This document shows, in pieces, positions 21,801-29,570 of a stretch of 37,913 bases of DNA. The notes beneath the pieces were generated by a model, which made no database searches, was not told the DNA's origin, and saw only the letters and a program-made list of their open reading frames with translations. Positions within the stretch are counted from its first letter, which is position 1. Each line of letters begins with the position of its first letter. The position numbers and the translations under genes were made by a program. The DNA comes from Akkermansiaceae bacterium (GTDB lineage: Bacteria; Verrucomicrobiota; Verrucomicrobiia; Verrucomicrobiales; Akkermansiaceae), in NCBI GenBank assembly GCA_013001695.1, contig JABDMC010000274.1, positions 1-37,913 on the forward strand. The letters are read 5' to 3'.

Positions 21801-22008
21801 CACCGAAGCCGCCGGCCACCGCGCCGTCGAGTTCCGCCTGGAAGGCGGCGCTCCCGAGGTAGTTGTCCGGATCGACCGTGTCGCGGGTGATCGAGACGAA
21901 GCCGGCGGGATCGATCTCGGAGCCGATGATGCCGGCGTATTCCACCGCGCGGGCCGCTCCCGTGACGGCCATGATGAGGATCGGGAGAAGAGCTGCCTGG
22001 AGTTTCAT
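18832..22008 (-). CDS. Large secreted cadherin/Ig-like protein with TSP3 repeats, function unknown
   Basis: This is a 1058-residue exported protein. The ATG at 22008 begins the signal peptide (MKLQAALLPILIMAVTGAARA). An N-terminal beta-rich domain (about 21-220) of unrecognised family is followed by a cadherin-like domain (LTATDPDGGTVAYAL, about 230-320) and two tandem ~110-residue Ig-like repeats. Each repeat contains a G-D-x-(V/I)-T-V-x-W strand and a later (F/L)-S-E-F-G-G turn. A Calx-beta-like segment (ADDDLVEGAHKVRVSH), more beta domains and a TSP3 unit (DSDGDGLPD, DPDGDGFS) near residue 960 follow. The end is a short beta module without PEP-CTERM. It has no catalytic residues I can identify; a surface adhesin or matrix protein is the likeliest role. 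It sits between the PVC dehydrogenase (upstream) and the hybrid kinase. Confidence 0.8.
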   Translation of the reverse strand: MKLQAALLPILIMAVTGAARAVEYAGIIGSEIDPAGFVSITRDTVDPDNYLGSAAFQAELDGAVAGGFGGVMFTGEGSGKTNVTALGGSYAAGKDIRVAFSRVVATNYGTINQLSANGDAVVMADSGTNSDPITYGIGNLPAGERLAKIGFTLINRTSGTVSPVAEVTVQFADGTSLVLSDTIVTGDHDTDNTFFSVDGTANGGITSLTFVNSNNGRGFGIDGLAFITEQHGPIVTSPESVVLVDQSSGTGFHTLTATDPDGGTVAYALAGGDDAGDFVLGGAGGDVLSYHPDGAAAAGTFDRANPTDAGLDNRYELVVSATSSATSETSVHALTVTIIPPAPPVVTAENIDLNGSRGLDGAFVAGDTVTVSWDSSPAGDDNAGLSGVTVDFSEFGGPSAAAASESFDTWSASFALATGTLDVVGANVWVTATNIIGATTTEGADHVTVDTELPVVTDPNLTIATTGSGSGGEFRSGDAITVRWTDTGGDNNADSLEEVLFDLSEFGGGSSVPGVETSLGSGIWQATYTVNFNSTTGTALQAGLTVEDNAGNSAELTDSSELTIVTPSTVVGPVTGTLDESDPGLLATYGVSLDTTPGGPVEITATADPDGEISLDGVQFSGRVSFDLADTAPRVLTVRAADDDLVEGAHKVRVSHAVTATADPAGFPVGIPVESAFIAIADDERPIHYFPLTLTDQGAFLQGTFTLDTAYPDETYIVVGYAAEDTSATSPVAAVEVIPPGAAATPMANSIYTGLLDARGHAGLWYEPLPAAASGSYTINLTTTSGSFQSDAAVWVVNGAVGVRDAGYIACRDDENGFGGGRAGSIGFNHAGTLARFSQFPTDTEPLGAVRTGDYVLGIGMAGEEGDRVASPVGGWDTIEEDVDFSGAQFTTFQEAADTDAPPLGANLTGTYFRFFLAGLAFEFPPPVPPVVDSDGDGLPDSHETAIGLDPGNPHDAATDPDGDGFSALREFFLGTVENDLGSAFRLSLHGPVGGGLPHEVRFGPVVEGLRYELSGSADAAIFSSLESFDAPQDALDHGRIDEALLDAKLYRVEVTRP

Positions 22009-22028
22009 GGACTGCGGATCAAGAGGGC

Positions 22029-22040
22029 GGATGATCATCC
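22029..22040 (-). promoter_or_regulatory. 12-bp perfect palindrome upstream of the cadherin/Ig-like gene
   Basis: GGATGATCATCC is fully self-complementary and lies 20 bases upstream of the ATG at 22008. Its position fits an operator overlapping the transcription start region. Function is unproven. Confidence 0.35.
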
Positions 22041-22179
22041 CACTGGTCCCGCACATTGGATAGAAGAGGGGCGGGGGAGGCAAGACATCGTCGCGGAGGG
22101 ACGCCGGGGCCCGGCGGATGGTGTTCTCCCTGAGCCCCTTATCCTGTCGGCAGGCCGGGCCCGCCCCGGGCCACGGTGC

Positions 22180-25100
22180 TCACTTCCCGCCGGGATTCTC
22201 CATGGTCCGCAGGTAGGCCACGAGGTTGACCACCTCCCGGTCGCGCAGGGACTCGAGGAGTCCCTCCGGCATCATGGAGACCTGCACCGTCTCGCGGGAT
22301 TGGATGGTGGACTTGTCGATGACCGCCTCCTGGCCGACCATGCGGAGGGTCAGTTGCCGGTCGTTCTCGTTGGCGATGGTGCCGGAGAAGGTGCGCCCGT
22401 CGCGGGTCGTGATGATGCGCAGCATGTAGTCGTCCTGGATGACGGCGCTGGGGTTGATCATGTTGTCGAGGATGTAGTCGAGGTCGGCGCGATTCGAGCC
22501 GGTGAGGTCCGGGCCGAGTTCCCCGCCGGCGCCGTGGAGCTTGTGGCAGGCGGCGCAGGACTTCGCGAACACCGCCTTGCCGGCCGCCACGTCCGCCGCC
22601 GCGAGGGCCGGTTCGGTGAGAAGCGCCCTGTACTTCGCGAGGGCCTTTTGCTTCGCCGCCGGGAGGACGTCGAGCGGCCCCCAGACCTCGACGAAGCCGT
22701 TGCCGACCACCCGGCGCAACTGGCGGGCGACGTAAGCGGGGACGTCCTCCCGGGGAACCGCCCCGGACTTGATGGCCCCGGTCAGCTTCCATCCCGACTT
22801 CGGCCGGGCCGCGAGGGCGCGCAGGACTTCGCCCCGGTCGCCGGCGGCGAGATCCGGGTAGCGCCCCAGGAGGAGGCCCGCGAGGTGCTCGTCGTCCCAC
22901 GCCGCCGTGGCCCGGATGGCCTCGGTGCGCAAGGCGGGATCATCCAGCAGGCGCGGGAGGCGATTCCGCAACTCCGCGTTCCGCTGGCCGGCGAGTTGGC
23001 GCAGGGCGCCGCGGCGGCTCTCCACCGGGGCGCCGGCCGCATCGAGGGTGGCCAGCATGCGGCGCTCCGCCCCGGCGTCGCCGAATTGCTGGCCCAGCTC
23101 GGTGGCGAGGCGCACCACCCGGGCGTCGGGACTCGCGGTGAGCCGGGCGAAGGCCGCCGCCCAGTCGCCCGGCGGCTCGGGATTCCGGCGGCCCTTGAGG
23201 CCCTTCCGCATGCCGTCGAGCAGGGCGAACTGCGTGGCGGCATCGTGACCGGCGCCGCGGAGCGACTCCGCGAGGGCATCGAGGGCGTCCGGTCCGGCCT
23301 GCGCGGCGCGGCGCGCGGTCCATTCCTGCAGGACCGGCATGGCGGCCTCCGCGGCGAGGGCCAGGGCGCGCGCCGGGTCGGCGGGAACCAGCGGCTCGAT
23401 TCCGAACCAGATCATCTTGGGAATGTTGTGGTCGTCGCGGTCCCCGGCGTGGCGGCTGAGGGCGGCCGCGATGTCCCACCGGTCGTCGCGCGGGATCCGT
23501 TGCAGGGCGGCGGCGAGGTAGAGGCGCACCACCGGCGAGCGGTCCCCGGCCGCCATGCCGGGAAACCGCCGCATCGCGGGCGAGGGCGCCGGGTCCTCGG
23601 TGAGCAGCTGGACCGCCCAGGCGCGGATGTGCTCGTCGCGGTCGTCGAGCGCCTTGACGAGCTCCTGCTCCGCGAATCCGCCGGTGACGTGCAGCGCCCA
23701 CATGGCGCGCAGGCGGTGGTCGGGGTTCGCGTTGTCGCGGAAGGTCTCCCGGAGATGCCGGAGGGCCGCGGCGTCGACGGTTCCCCGGTGGGCGCGGTGC
23801 TGCAGGATGGTGCGGGCCCGCCGCGCGTGCCACGCGCTCGGGCTGGTCTGCAGGCCGGCCAGTTCGCGATCCGGGAGCGTGGCGAGGTCCGCGTGGCGGT
23901 TCGTCCAGTTCTTCGCGAGCGACTTCACCGGGGCGATGCGGAAGACGCGCCCGGTCTCCTTGTGGAGGACCTCCTTCCCGCAGATGTCGGCATCGTGCCA
24001 GTCGAGGACGTAGAGATTGCCGGCGGGGCCGAGTTCCATGCTGAAGCCGATCCACTGCGCGTTGTTGGCGAGCAGGAAATCGTCGCCGTGGGAGGCCACG
24101 AACCCGGACCCCCGGCGGGTCAGGACATCGCTCAGGACGGCGTGCTCGTGGATGTTCGCCATGAAGAGGCGGCCGTGTTCCTCCTTCGGGAAGGCGTCCG
24201 ACATGTAGATCCGCGCCCCGCCGTGGGCGGACCGGTGCTTGTGGTCGGCGATGGTGCGGATGTCGCTGTAGACGTACGGGTTGAAATGGGTCCCGCCCTG
24301 GCGGTGATAGATGCCGCCCGGGATCACGTGCCACATGTGCGGAATGACGCAGGCCGTGATGAAACACTGGCCCTTGGCGTCGAAGTCGATGCCCCACGGG
24401 TTCGAGAAGCCGTGGGCCACGACCTCGAAGCGGTCCTTCGTCGGGTGGTAACGCCAGACCCCGCCATTGATGTCGACCGGCTCGCCGTCGAAGGCGATGG
24501 CCTTCGGGAATTCCTCGCGGTGCCTGAAGAGACGGCCCTTGCCCCGCGGCTTCCCGACCTTCGAGGGGGTGGCGTACCCCTGCAGGCCGTAGAGCCAGCC
24601 GTCCGGCCCCCAGTGGAAGCTGTTCAGCGTCTCGTGGCGGTCGCGGATCCCCCAGCCGGTGAGGCGCACCTCGATGTCGTCCATGTCCGCGACGTCGTCG
24701 CCATCGCGGTCCGGAACGAAGAGGAGGTTCGGCGGGGCGCCGAGCCAGAGCCCGCCGAAGCCCACCGCGATCCCGGCGGGGAAGGGGACGCCTTCCATGA
24801 AGACCTTCCGCGAGTCGGCCACCCCGTCGCGGTCGGTGTCCTCGAGAATCAGGATGCGGCTGTCGCCCGAGTTCGAGAACCCCGTCTGGCGCGTTTCGTA
24901 GTCGCGGTTCTCCGCGATCCACATCCGCCCGCGATCGTCCCAGCAGAACGCCATCGGCTGGGTGATCATGGGCTCCGCGGCGAAGACGTTGACCGTGTAG
25001 CCGTCCTTGATCGTCATCGCCCCGACCGCCTCCTCCGGCGTGAGGAACTTCGCCTGCCGGCCCTCCTGCTGGGCGAGGCGCCACAGGGCGTGGGTGCCGC

Positions 25101-25995
25101 GCGATCCGCTCCACGCCTTCCATTCCTCGGTCAGGCGGCTGGAACTCGCCTCCCCGGTGTAGATCAGGAAGCGGTGGCGGAAGACGGCCTCCTTGCCGGC
25201 CTTGATGACCCAGTCGCCCTGCCGGGCGCGGCTCGGACCGACGCCGAACTGGCCGTCGACCCGCCAGGCGTTCGGGAAGCCGTCGTTCTTCGGGTGGTCG
25301 AAGATGGCGATGTGGCCCTCGTCGTCGCGTCCCTCGATTTCCATGCCGACGTCGAGCCACATGGCGCGCTTCCCCTCGGCGGCCTGGTTCCGGTGGCGCG
25401 CCGCGGTGACGACGTGCGCGTCGATCCCCTTCTTCCACGGCATGCGCAGGAAGAGTCCGCCGTACTTGGACTCCGCGATGGTGACGTCCCCCGTCCCGGC
25501 GCGGCCCCTCCACTCGAGGTCGAGGAAGGCCTGCCCGCCGCCGGCGATCTGCATGGTCCAGGTCTGCGTCTCGGTGAGGACGGTGCCGCCGTCTTCGCCG
25601 AGCATCGCGTAGACCGTCCGCCACCTCACCTCGTCGCCCTTCGGTTGCAGCACCTCCGCCGAGACCCGCCGCCAGTAGTCGCCTTCCGGGTGGTGGAAGT
25701 AGTCCCGCCCGTTGACGCGGGTGAATCCCCAGTAGAGGCCGGTCTGGTGCTTGTGGTGGCCGGGGCTGTATTGCGTGAGCGTCCCCCTGCCGTCCGGCGC
25801 CACGATGGGGTGCAGGTAGGGACGGAAATCGGGCCGGGCGTTCTGGGTGACGAGCGCCGTGCCGGCGCGCATCACGGAGAGCGTTCCCCCGGCCTCGTCC
25901 CGGACCACGGTCAGCGGGGCTCCCGGAAGGAGGGCGCCGCCCGAGGCGCATGCCAGGAGCGCCATGCACGACAGTCGGAAGCGGGCGGCTCTCAT
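22180..25995 (-). CDS. DUF6807 (PmoA-like) / PVC-type dehydrogenase / HEAT / cytochrome c haem-binding fusion
   Basis: This is a 1271-residue exported protein. The ATG at 25995 starts a signal peptide (MRAARFRLSCMALLACASGG); the frame extends 26 codons further up but is not signal-like. Residues about 28-300 match the DUF6807/'PmoA family' pattern (RPYLHPIVAPDG, GHHKHQTGLYWG, VNGRDYFHHP). Residues about 320-720 form a PVC-type membrane-bound dehydrogenase propeller of the kind first noted in Pirellula/Verrucomicrobium (AAEPMITQPMAFCWDDRG, ENRDYE, GVPFPAGIA). A helical HEAT-like region (about 720-1100) leads to the C-terminal haem domain with C1147-AAC-H1151, GPDLTGSNR and a MINPSA motif. These proteins are presumed to oxidise sugars or related compounds outside the cytoplasm, passing electrons to the haem. 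Being divergent from the MFS/GH16 cassette, it could share regulation with it. Confidence 0.9.
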   Translation of the reverse strand: MRAARFRLSCMALLACASGGALLPGAPLTVVRDEAGGTLSVMRAGTALVTQNARPDFRPYLHPIVAPDGRGTLTQYSPGHHKHQTGLYWGFTRVNGRDYFHHPEGDYWRRVSAEVLQPKGDEVRWRTVYAMLGEDGGTVLTETQTWTMQIAGGGQAFLDLEWRGRAGTGDVTIAESKYGGLFLRMPWKKGIDAHVVTAARHRNQAAEGKRAMWLDVGMEIEGRDDEGHIAIFDHPKNDGFPNAWRVDGQFGVGPSRARQGDWVIKAGKEAVFRHRFLIYTGEASSSRLTEEWKAWSGSRGTHALWRLAQQEGRQAKFLTPEEAVGAMTIKDGYTVNVFAAEPMITQPMAFCWDDRGRMWIAENRDYETRQTGFSNSGDSRILILEDTDRDGVADSRKVFMEGVPFPAGIAVGFGGLWLGAPPNLLFVPDRDGDDVADMDDIEVRLTGWGIRDRHETLNSFHWGPDGWLYGLQGYATPSKVGKPRGKGRLFRHREEFPKAIAFDGEPVDINGGVWRYHPTKDRFEVVAHGFSNPWGIDFDAKGQCFITACVIPHMWHVIPGGIYHRQGGTHFNPYVYSDIRTIADHKHRSAHGGARIYMSDAFPKEEHGRLFMANIHEHAVLSDVLTRRGSGFVASHGDDFLLANNAQWIGFSMELGPAGNLYVLDWHDADICGKEVLHKETGRVFRIAPVKSLAKNWTNRHADLATLPDRELAGLQTSPSAWHARRARTILQHRAHRGTVDAAALRHLRETFRDNANPDHRLRAMWALHVTGGFAEQELVKALDDRDEHIRAWAVQLLTEDPAPSPAMRRFPGMAAGDRSPVVRLYLAAALQRIPRDDRWDIAAALSRHAGDRDDHNIPKMIWFGIEPLVPADPARALALAAEAAMPVLQEWTARRAAQAGPDALDALAESLRGAGHDAATQFALLDGMRKGLKGRRNPEPPGDWAAAFARLTASPDARVVRLATELGQQFGDAGAERRMLATLDAAGAPVESRRGALRQLAGQRNAELRNRLPRLLDDPALRTEAIRATAAWDDEHLAGLLLGRYPDLAAGDRGEVLRALAARPKSGWKLTGAIKSGAVPREDVPAYVARQLRRVVGNGFVEVWGPLDVLPAAKQKALAKYRALLTEPALAAADVAAGKAVFAKSCAACHKLHGAGGELGPDLTGSNRADLDYILDNMINPSAVIQDDYMLRIITTRDGRTFSGTIANENDRQLTLRMVGQEAVIDKSTIQSRETVQVSMMPEGLLESLRDREVVNLVAYLRTMENPGGK

Positions 25996-26005
25996 GGTAA
26001 TCCCA

Positions 26006-26020
26006 GCATGGGTCCCATGC
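26006..26020 (-). promoter_or_regulatory. GCATGGG-T-CCCATGC palindrome just upstream of the PVC dehydrogenase start
   Basis: This perfect 7+1+7 inverted repeat lies 10 bases upstream of the ATG at 25995. In RNA it could form only a short stem, so a DNA-binding operator is more plausible than an attenuator. Confidence 0.35.
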
Positions 26021-26108
26021 CGGCGGGGAGTCAACCGCGCAGGTGGCGGACCCCGGGGGGGATGGCCGCGCATTCGGGGCTTCGCACCGGCGGGCGATCC
26101 CTGTTAGG

Positions 26109-26287
26109 AATCCCCCGGTGATCCGCAACCCGATTCTTCCCGGCCCCTCTTTCTCAAGGCCGTCTTCGATGGCCCGAATCTCCGGTTTTCGTGGTCGCCG
26201 GACGATGGCTCGTGCCATAGCGTCGGCCCACCGCTCGATGCCCCGCTCCTATCAGACGACCACGGCGATCACCGGGGATTCACCGGG
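26109..26287. promoter_or_regulatory. Three TCACCGGG boxes in the divergent promoter region
   Basis: GATCACCGGGGATT occurs at 26267-26280, followed by a second TCACCGGG at 26280-26287, starting 11 bases after the first (one helical turn). An inverted copy, AATCCCCCGGTGATC, lies at 26109-26123 and differs from the reverse complement only by one extra C. Paired, phased and inverted boxes between divergent operons suggest a shared regulator. Confidence 0.4.
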
Positions 26288-26387
26288 ACCCTTGTCGCCC
26301 CGGCCTGCCAGGATCTCAACGGATTCCGGCAGCCGCCTCTGTTCCAATTCCTCCAGATGACATACTAGACCACCGACCCGCCACATT

Positions 26388-27926
26388 ATGAAAACCCATC
26401 TCGCATTTCTTGCCTTCGTCGTCTCGCTCGGCGGCTTTCTCTTCGGATTCGACGCCGGGATCATTTCCGGGGTGATGGAGTTTTTCGGGCCGCAATTCGA
26501 CCTGAAGGAAGGCCAGTGGGGCTGGGTGGTCAGCTCGCCGACCTTCTCCGCGACCTTCGCGATGCTCATCGCCGGGAGGCTCAGCGACATGATCGGCCGG
26601 AAGCCGATCCTCCTCGTCATCGCCTTCCTCTACACCCTTTCCGCGGTGGCCTCCGCCTACGCGGCATCCTTCGAGATGATGTACATCGCCCGGATGGTCG
26701 GCGGGGCGGCCTTCGGGGCGGCCCTCATCATCGCCCCGACCTACATCGCGGAAATCGCCACCGCCAAGAGCCGGGGGAAGCTGGTCTCCATCCAGCAACT
26801 CAACATCGTGCTCGGATTCTTCGCGGCCTTCGCCAGCAACCGGATCCTGCAGGCCATGACGAAGGGGGAGGATCCGCTCATGAGCGACGAGACCGTGTGG
26901 CGGTGGATGCTCGGGGTGGAGGCCCTCCCGGCGGCGCTCTACTTCATCTTCATGCTCCTGGTCCCGGAGAGCCCCCGCTGGCTGATCTCCAAGGGGCGCG
27001 ACGAGCAGGGCCGCAAGGTGCTGAACCGCTTGCACGGCGAAGAGGCCGGGGCGGCGGAGAGCGTGGCCATCAAGGAGAGCATCGCCCGGGAGCTGGCCAC
27101 GGAAAAGGGCGCCTTCTCGGAGCTCTTCAGCCGCGGCCTGCGCTTCATCGTGTTCCTCGGCCTCGTCATCGGGATCCTGCAGCAGAGCACCGGGATCAAC
27201 GCCATCTACTTCTATGCCAACAGCATCTTCGAACAGACGGGGATCGGCACGGATGCCGCCTTCACCTCCGGCGTCCTGCTCAGCAGCACCAGCGTGGTCT
27301 TCACCATCGTGGCGATGCTCCTGATCGACCGCATGGGGCGGCGTCCCCTCCTCATTGTGGGGATCGGGGGGATCGCGGTCAGCCTTCTCATGTGCGCCTG
27401 GGCATTCAGCCAGGCCACCTACCAGCTCACGGCCGATGACATCGCGACGCTCGACGCCCCGGAGCTGGCGCCCTTGGCGGAGGTCACCGACGAGGTGTTC
27501 GAGAGCGACGTGGCCTTCAAGAACAAGATGAAGGATCTTCTCGGGACGACGGTTTACGGGAAGCAGGAAGGCGCGATCCTGCAGGCCGCCATCGACATGC
27601 CCGGCGTGATCGCCCTCGCCGGGATCTTCGGCTTCATCGCCTGCTTCGCCTTCTCGCTGGGGCCGGTGATGTGGGTCATGCTGTCCGAGCTCTACCCGAA
27701 CCGCATCCGCGGACTCGCCATCGGGACCATCGGGTTCGTGAATTCGGCGACCAGCTGGGTCGTCCAGCAGGTCTTCCCGTGGGAGCTGTCGGTCCTCGGG
27801 AACGCCGCGAGTTTTCTCATCTTCGGGCTCATCGCGGCGGCGGGATTCTTCCTGTTTTTGAAGATCCTTCCGGAAACGAAGGGGAAATCGCTGGAAGAGC
27901 TGGAGGCGGAGTTGGTGAAGGGATAG
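26388..27926 (+). CDS. MFS sugar porter family transporter (XylE/GLUT-like)
   Basis: This is a 512-residue inner-membrane protein with about 12 transmembrane segments. Family signatures are all present: GGFLFGFDAGIISG in TM1, the loop motif GRLSDMIGRK (about 63-72), PESPRWL (about 193), Q265-Q266-STGIN271 in TM7 (equivalent to the sugar-binding QQ and Asn of XylE), DRMGRRP (about 314) and the PETKGKSLEELE end. It would import a mono- or oligosaccharide, probably by proton symport. An unusually long segment of about 60 residues lies between TM9 and TM10 (about 345-405), longer than in XylE. It is the first gene of the plus-strand glucan cassette, ahead of the GH16 enzyme and the phosphorylase, so short beta-1,3-glucan oligosaccharides or glucose are the likely cargo by context. 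There is no Shine-Dalgarno before the ATG. Confidence 0.93.
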   Translation: MKTHLAFLAFVVSLGGFLFGFDAGIISGVMEFFGPQFDLKEGQWGWVVSSPTFSATFAMLIAGRLSDMIGRKPILLVIAFLYTLSAVASAYAASFEMMYIARMVGGAAFGAALIIAPTYIAEIATAKSRGKLVSIQQLNIVLGFFAAFASNRILQAMTKGEDPLMSDETVWRWMLGVEALPAALYFIFMLLVPESPRWLISKGRDEQGRKVLNRLHGEEAGAAESVAIKESIARELATEKGAFSELFSRGLRFIVFLGLVIGILQQSTGINAIYFYANSIFEQTGIGTDAAFTSGVLLSSTSVVFTIVAMLLIDRMGRRPLLIVGIGGIAVSLLMCAWAFSQATYQLTADDIATLDAPELAPLAEVTDEVFESDVAFKNKMKDLLGTTVYGKQEGAILQAAIDMPGVIALAGIFGFIACFAFSLGPVMWVMLSELYPNRIRGLAIGTIGFVNSATSWVVQQVFPWELSVLGNAASFLIFGLIAAAGFFLFLKILPETKGKSLEELEAELVKG

Positions 27927-27941
27927 GGCCGCCGGCGGCCC
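27926..27941 (+). terminator. GC-rich palindrome at the end of the sugar porter gene (possible terminator)
   Basis: The perfect 16-base palindrome GGGCCGCCGGCGGCCC begins at the last base of the stop codon and can fold as a 6-bp stem with a 4-base loop. There is no T tract after it, so termination would have to be atypical; it may be only an mRNA 3' stabiliser. Confidence 0.3.
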
Positions 27942-28319
27942 GCTCCCCGGCGGCCATACGCGGCCGGGTGGTGGTGGTCGCGGTCAACGACGCGGTCGCC
28001 CCGCAGCCGCTTGTGCCGGCGCCGCCCGCGGGCCTGGCGCTCGCCGAGACGGTCCAGACGGATGCGCCGGGAATCGCGCGCCGGTCGACCCCGCCACGCC
28101 CATGCCGCCCGGGTCGGTGCGAACCGTGGGGCTCCCAAAATGAGGCCCCGCGGCGCGACTCGCGGATTTTCGGGCCGGATCCCGGGGGGTGTCCTCACGT
28201 TATCGGGTGAGAGGAGTGTTTTTCTTGCCTCGTCCAGATTGATGGGATCTTGTCGTGGGCCTTTCGGCGGGCGGGGGCGAAAACGCCCCGGCGCCCGGCG
28301 GAGCAATCCCCTCCTGAAG
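27942..28319. other. 378-base spacer between sugar porter and GH16 gene, no gene recognised
   Basis: Both strands have open frames, but none shows a start with supporting context or a recognisable motif. The proximal part (about 27950-28130) is GC-rich and could be degenerate former coding sequence. The part nearest the GH16 start (about 28195-28250) is less GC-rich, with TTTTTCTTGCC, and is the likeliest promoter region for the GH16 gene. Confidence 0.5.
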
Positions 28320-29570
28320 ATGACCAAAACGATCAGCCTATTGAGCGCCGCGACCTTCTGGATGGCCCCCGTGGCCTGCGTTCCCGGGTCCCCGGTTGCC
28401 GCGGCGGCGAAGTCGGGGGTGACGGTCTCCGCGACCGATTTCATCGCGGCCTCCGACGGGGTCAGCAAGAAGGGCAGCCACGTCGCGCTGGAATCCGGGC
28501 AGCAATGGTTCTCGTTCGACGCCGAGATTCCCGTCACCGGCCGCTACCGGGTGGAGGTCAGCGCCCGGGCCGATTCCGATGCCGGGACCGCCCTGAACGT
28601 GGAGGACTACATCCACAACAAGGACGGCCGGAATTACGACATCACCTCCGCGATGGTTCCGCCCGCGGGATCATCCTTCGCCACGGTGTCCAAGGACGGC
28701 TCGCCGCTCCAGGCGGGCACCCACCAGATGAAGCTCGTTTCCAACGGGGGGCCCGTCTCGGTGGAGTCGGTCACCTTCACCCTCATCAAGGAGCACGAAC
28801 TCACCCCCTACACGCTGAAGCAGAACGTCGAGGGCGACGAGTGGGTCCTGGTTTGGTCCGACGAGTTCGAGACCGACGGGCCGCCGGATCCGAAGACGTG
28901 GGCCTACGACTTCGGCAACTGGGGATGGGGCAACCGCGAGCCGCAATACTACACGGAGAACCGTCTCGAGAATGCGCGCTGCGAGGGCGGCCGGCTCATC
29001 ATCGAGGCCCGCAAGGACCGCGAGGACGGCGGGTGGTCGTCGGCGCGGCTCACGACCCGGGGACGGGTCAGCTTCCTCTACGGGAAGCTCGAGTTCCGCG
29101 CCAAGACGACCAGCGGCGACGGGAACTGGGCGGCGATCTGGATGCTCGGCGACGACTACCGCGACGAGGTGTCGTGGCCGTACTGCGGCGAGATCGACAT
29201 CCTCGAGAACGTCGGCCGCGAGATCGACGACGTGACCGGCGATGGACGGACGCATTTTTCGTGTCACACGCGGGCCTACTATTTCAAGCAGAACAACCAC
29301 ATCTCGGTGAACAAGGAGGTCCCGGGACTCGGAGGCAAGTTCCACGACTACGCGCTCGAGTGGACGCCCGCGGCGGTGAAGATCTTCCTCGATGGCGAGC
29401 ACGTCTACACCTACGACAAGACGGCCGATGAACTGGAATATCCGTTCAACCGGCCGCAGAACCTGATCATCAACATGGCGATGGGCGGCGGCATGGGCGG
29501 CGAGATCGATCCTTCCCTTGAGCGTGAACGAATGGAAGTGGAGTACCTCCGGGTTTATGGCCGCCAGTGA
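28320..29570 (+). CDS. GH16 family endo-beta-1,3-glucanase (laminarinase-like) with N-terminal CBM-like domain
   Basis: This is a 416-residue exported enzyme. The ATG at 28320 begins a signal peptide (MTKTISLLSAATFWMAPVAC...); cleavage near the AAAA stretch is likely, although Cys20 leaves a weak lipoprotein possibility. Residues about 34-157 form a beta-sandwich resembling CBM6/CBM35 (GRYRVEVSARAD). The GH16 domain (about 175-416) has LVWSDEF, WGWGNREPQYYTENR (the laminarinase-type substrate motif) and the active site E291-I-D293-I-L-E296 (nucleophile Glu291, acid/base Glu296). It would hydrolyse internal beta-1,3 bonds of laminarin-type glucan with retention. Its stop overlaps the start of the downstream phosphorylase by 14 bases, so the two are translationally linked. 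Mixed-linkage glucan or agar/carrageenan activity is less likely given the motif. Confidence 0.92.
   Translation: MTKTISLLSAATFWMAPVACVPGSPVAAAAKSGVTVSATDFIAASDGVSKKGSHVALESGQQWFSFDAEIPVTGRYRVEVSARADSDAGTALNVEDYIHNKDGRNYDITSAMVPPAGSSFATVSKDGSPLQAGTHQMKLVSNGGPVSVESVTFTLIKEHELTPYTLKQNVEGDEWVLVWSDEFETDGPPDPKTWAYDFGNWGWGNREPQYYTENRLENARCEGGRLIIEARKDREDGGWSSARLTTRGRVSFLYGKLEFRAKTTSGDGNWAAIWMLGDDYRDEVSWPYCGEIDILENVGREIDDVTGDGRTHFSCHTRAYYFKQNNHISVNKEVPGLGGKFHDYALEWTPAAVKIFLDGEHVYTYDKTADELEYPFNRPQNLIINMAMGGGMGGEIDPSLERERMEVEYLRVYGRQ

Larger units (their letters stand above)
25996..26387. other. 392-base divergent intergenic region between the PVC dehydrogenase and the sugar porter
   Basis: No convincing gene is present; open frames here show no codon bias or recognisable motifs. 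It must hold the promoters of both flanking genes. Two kinds of repeat are visible: a palindrome near the left start and TCACCGGG boxes through the middle, annotated separately. No clear -35/-10 pair could be assigned for either direction. Confidence 0.7.

Noticed and set aside
19945-26121. A 2058-codon open frame on the plus strand with no stop
   Set aside because: It runs opposite two well-supported minus-strand genes and the spacer between them. Its translation is Gly/Val/Arg/Ala-rich with no domain, as expected when an antisense frame mirrors genes whose third codon positions are almost all G or C.
27950-28130. Possible decayed gene between sugar porter and GH16
   Set aside because: GC-rich third positions in one minus-strand frame are suggestive, but there is no start, no recognisable motif and the frame merges with shadows of the flanking genes.
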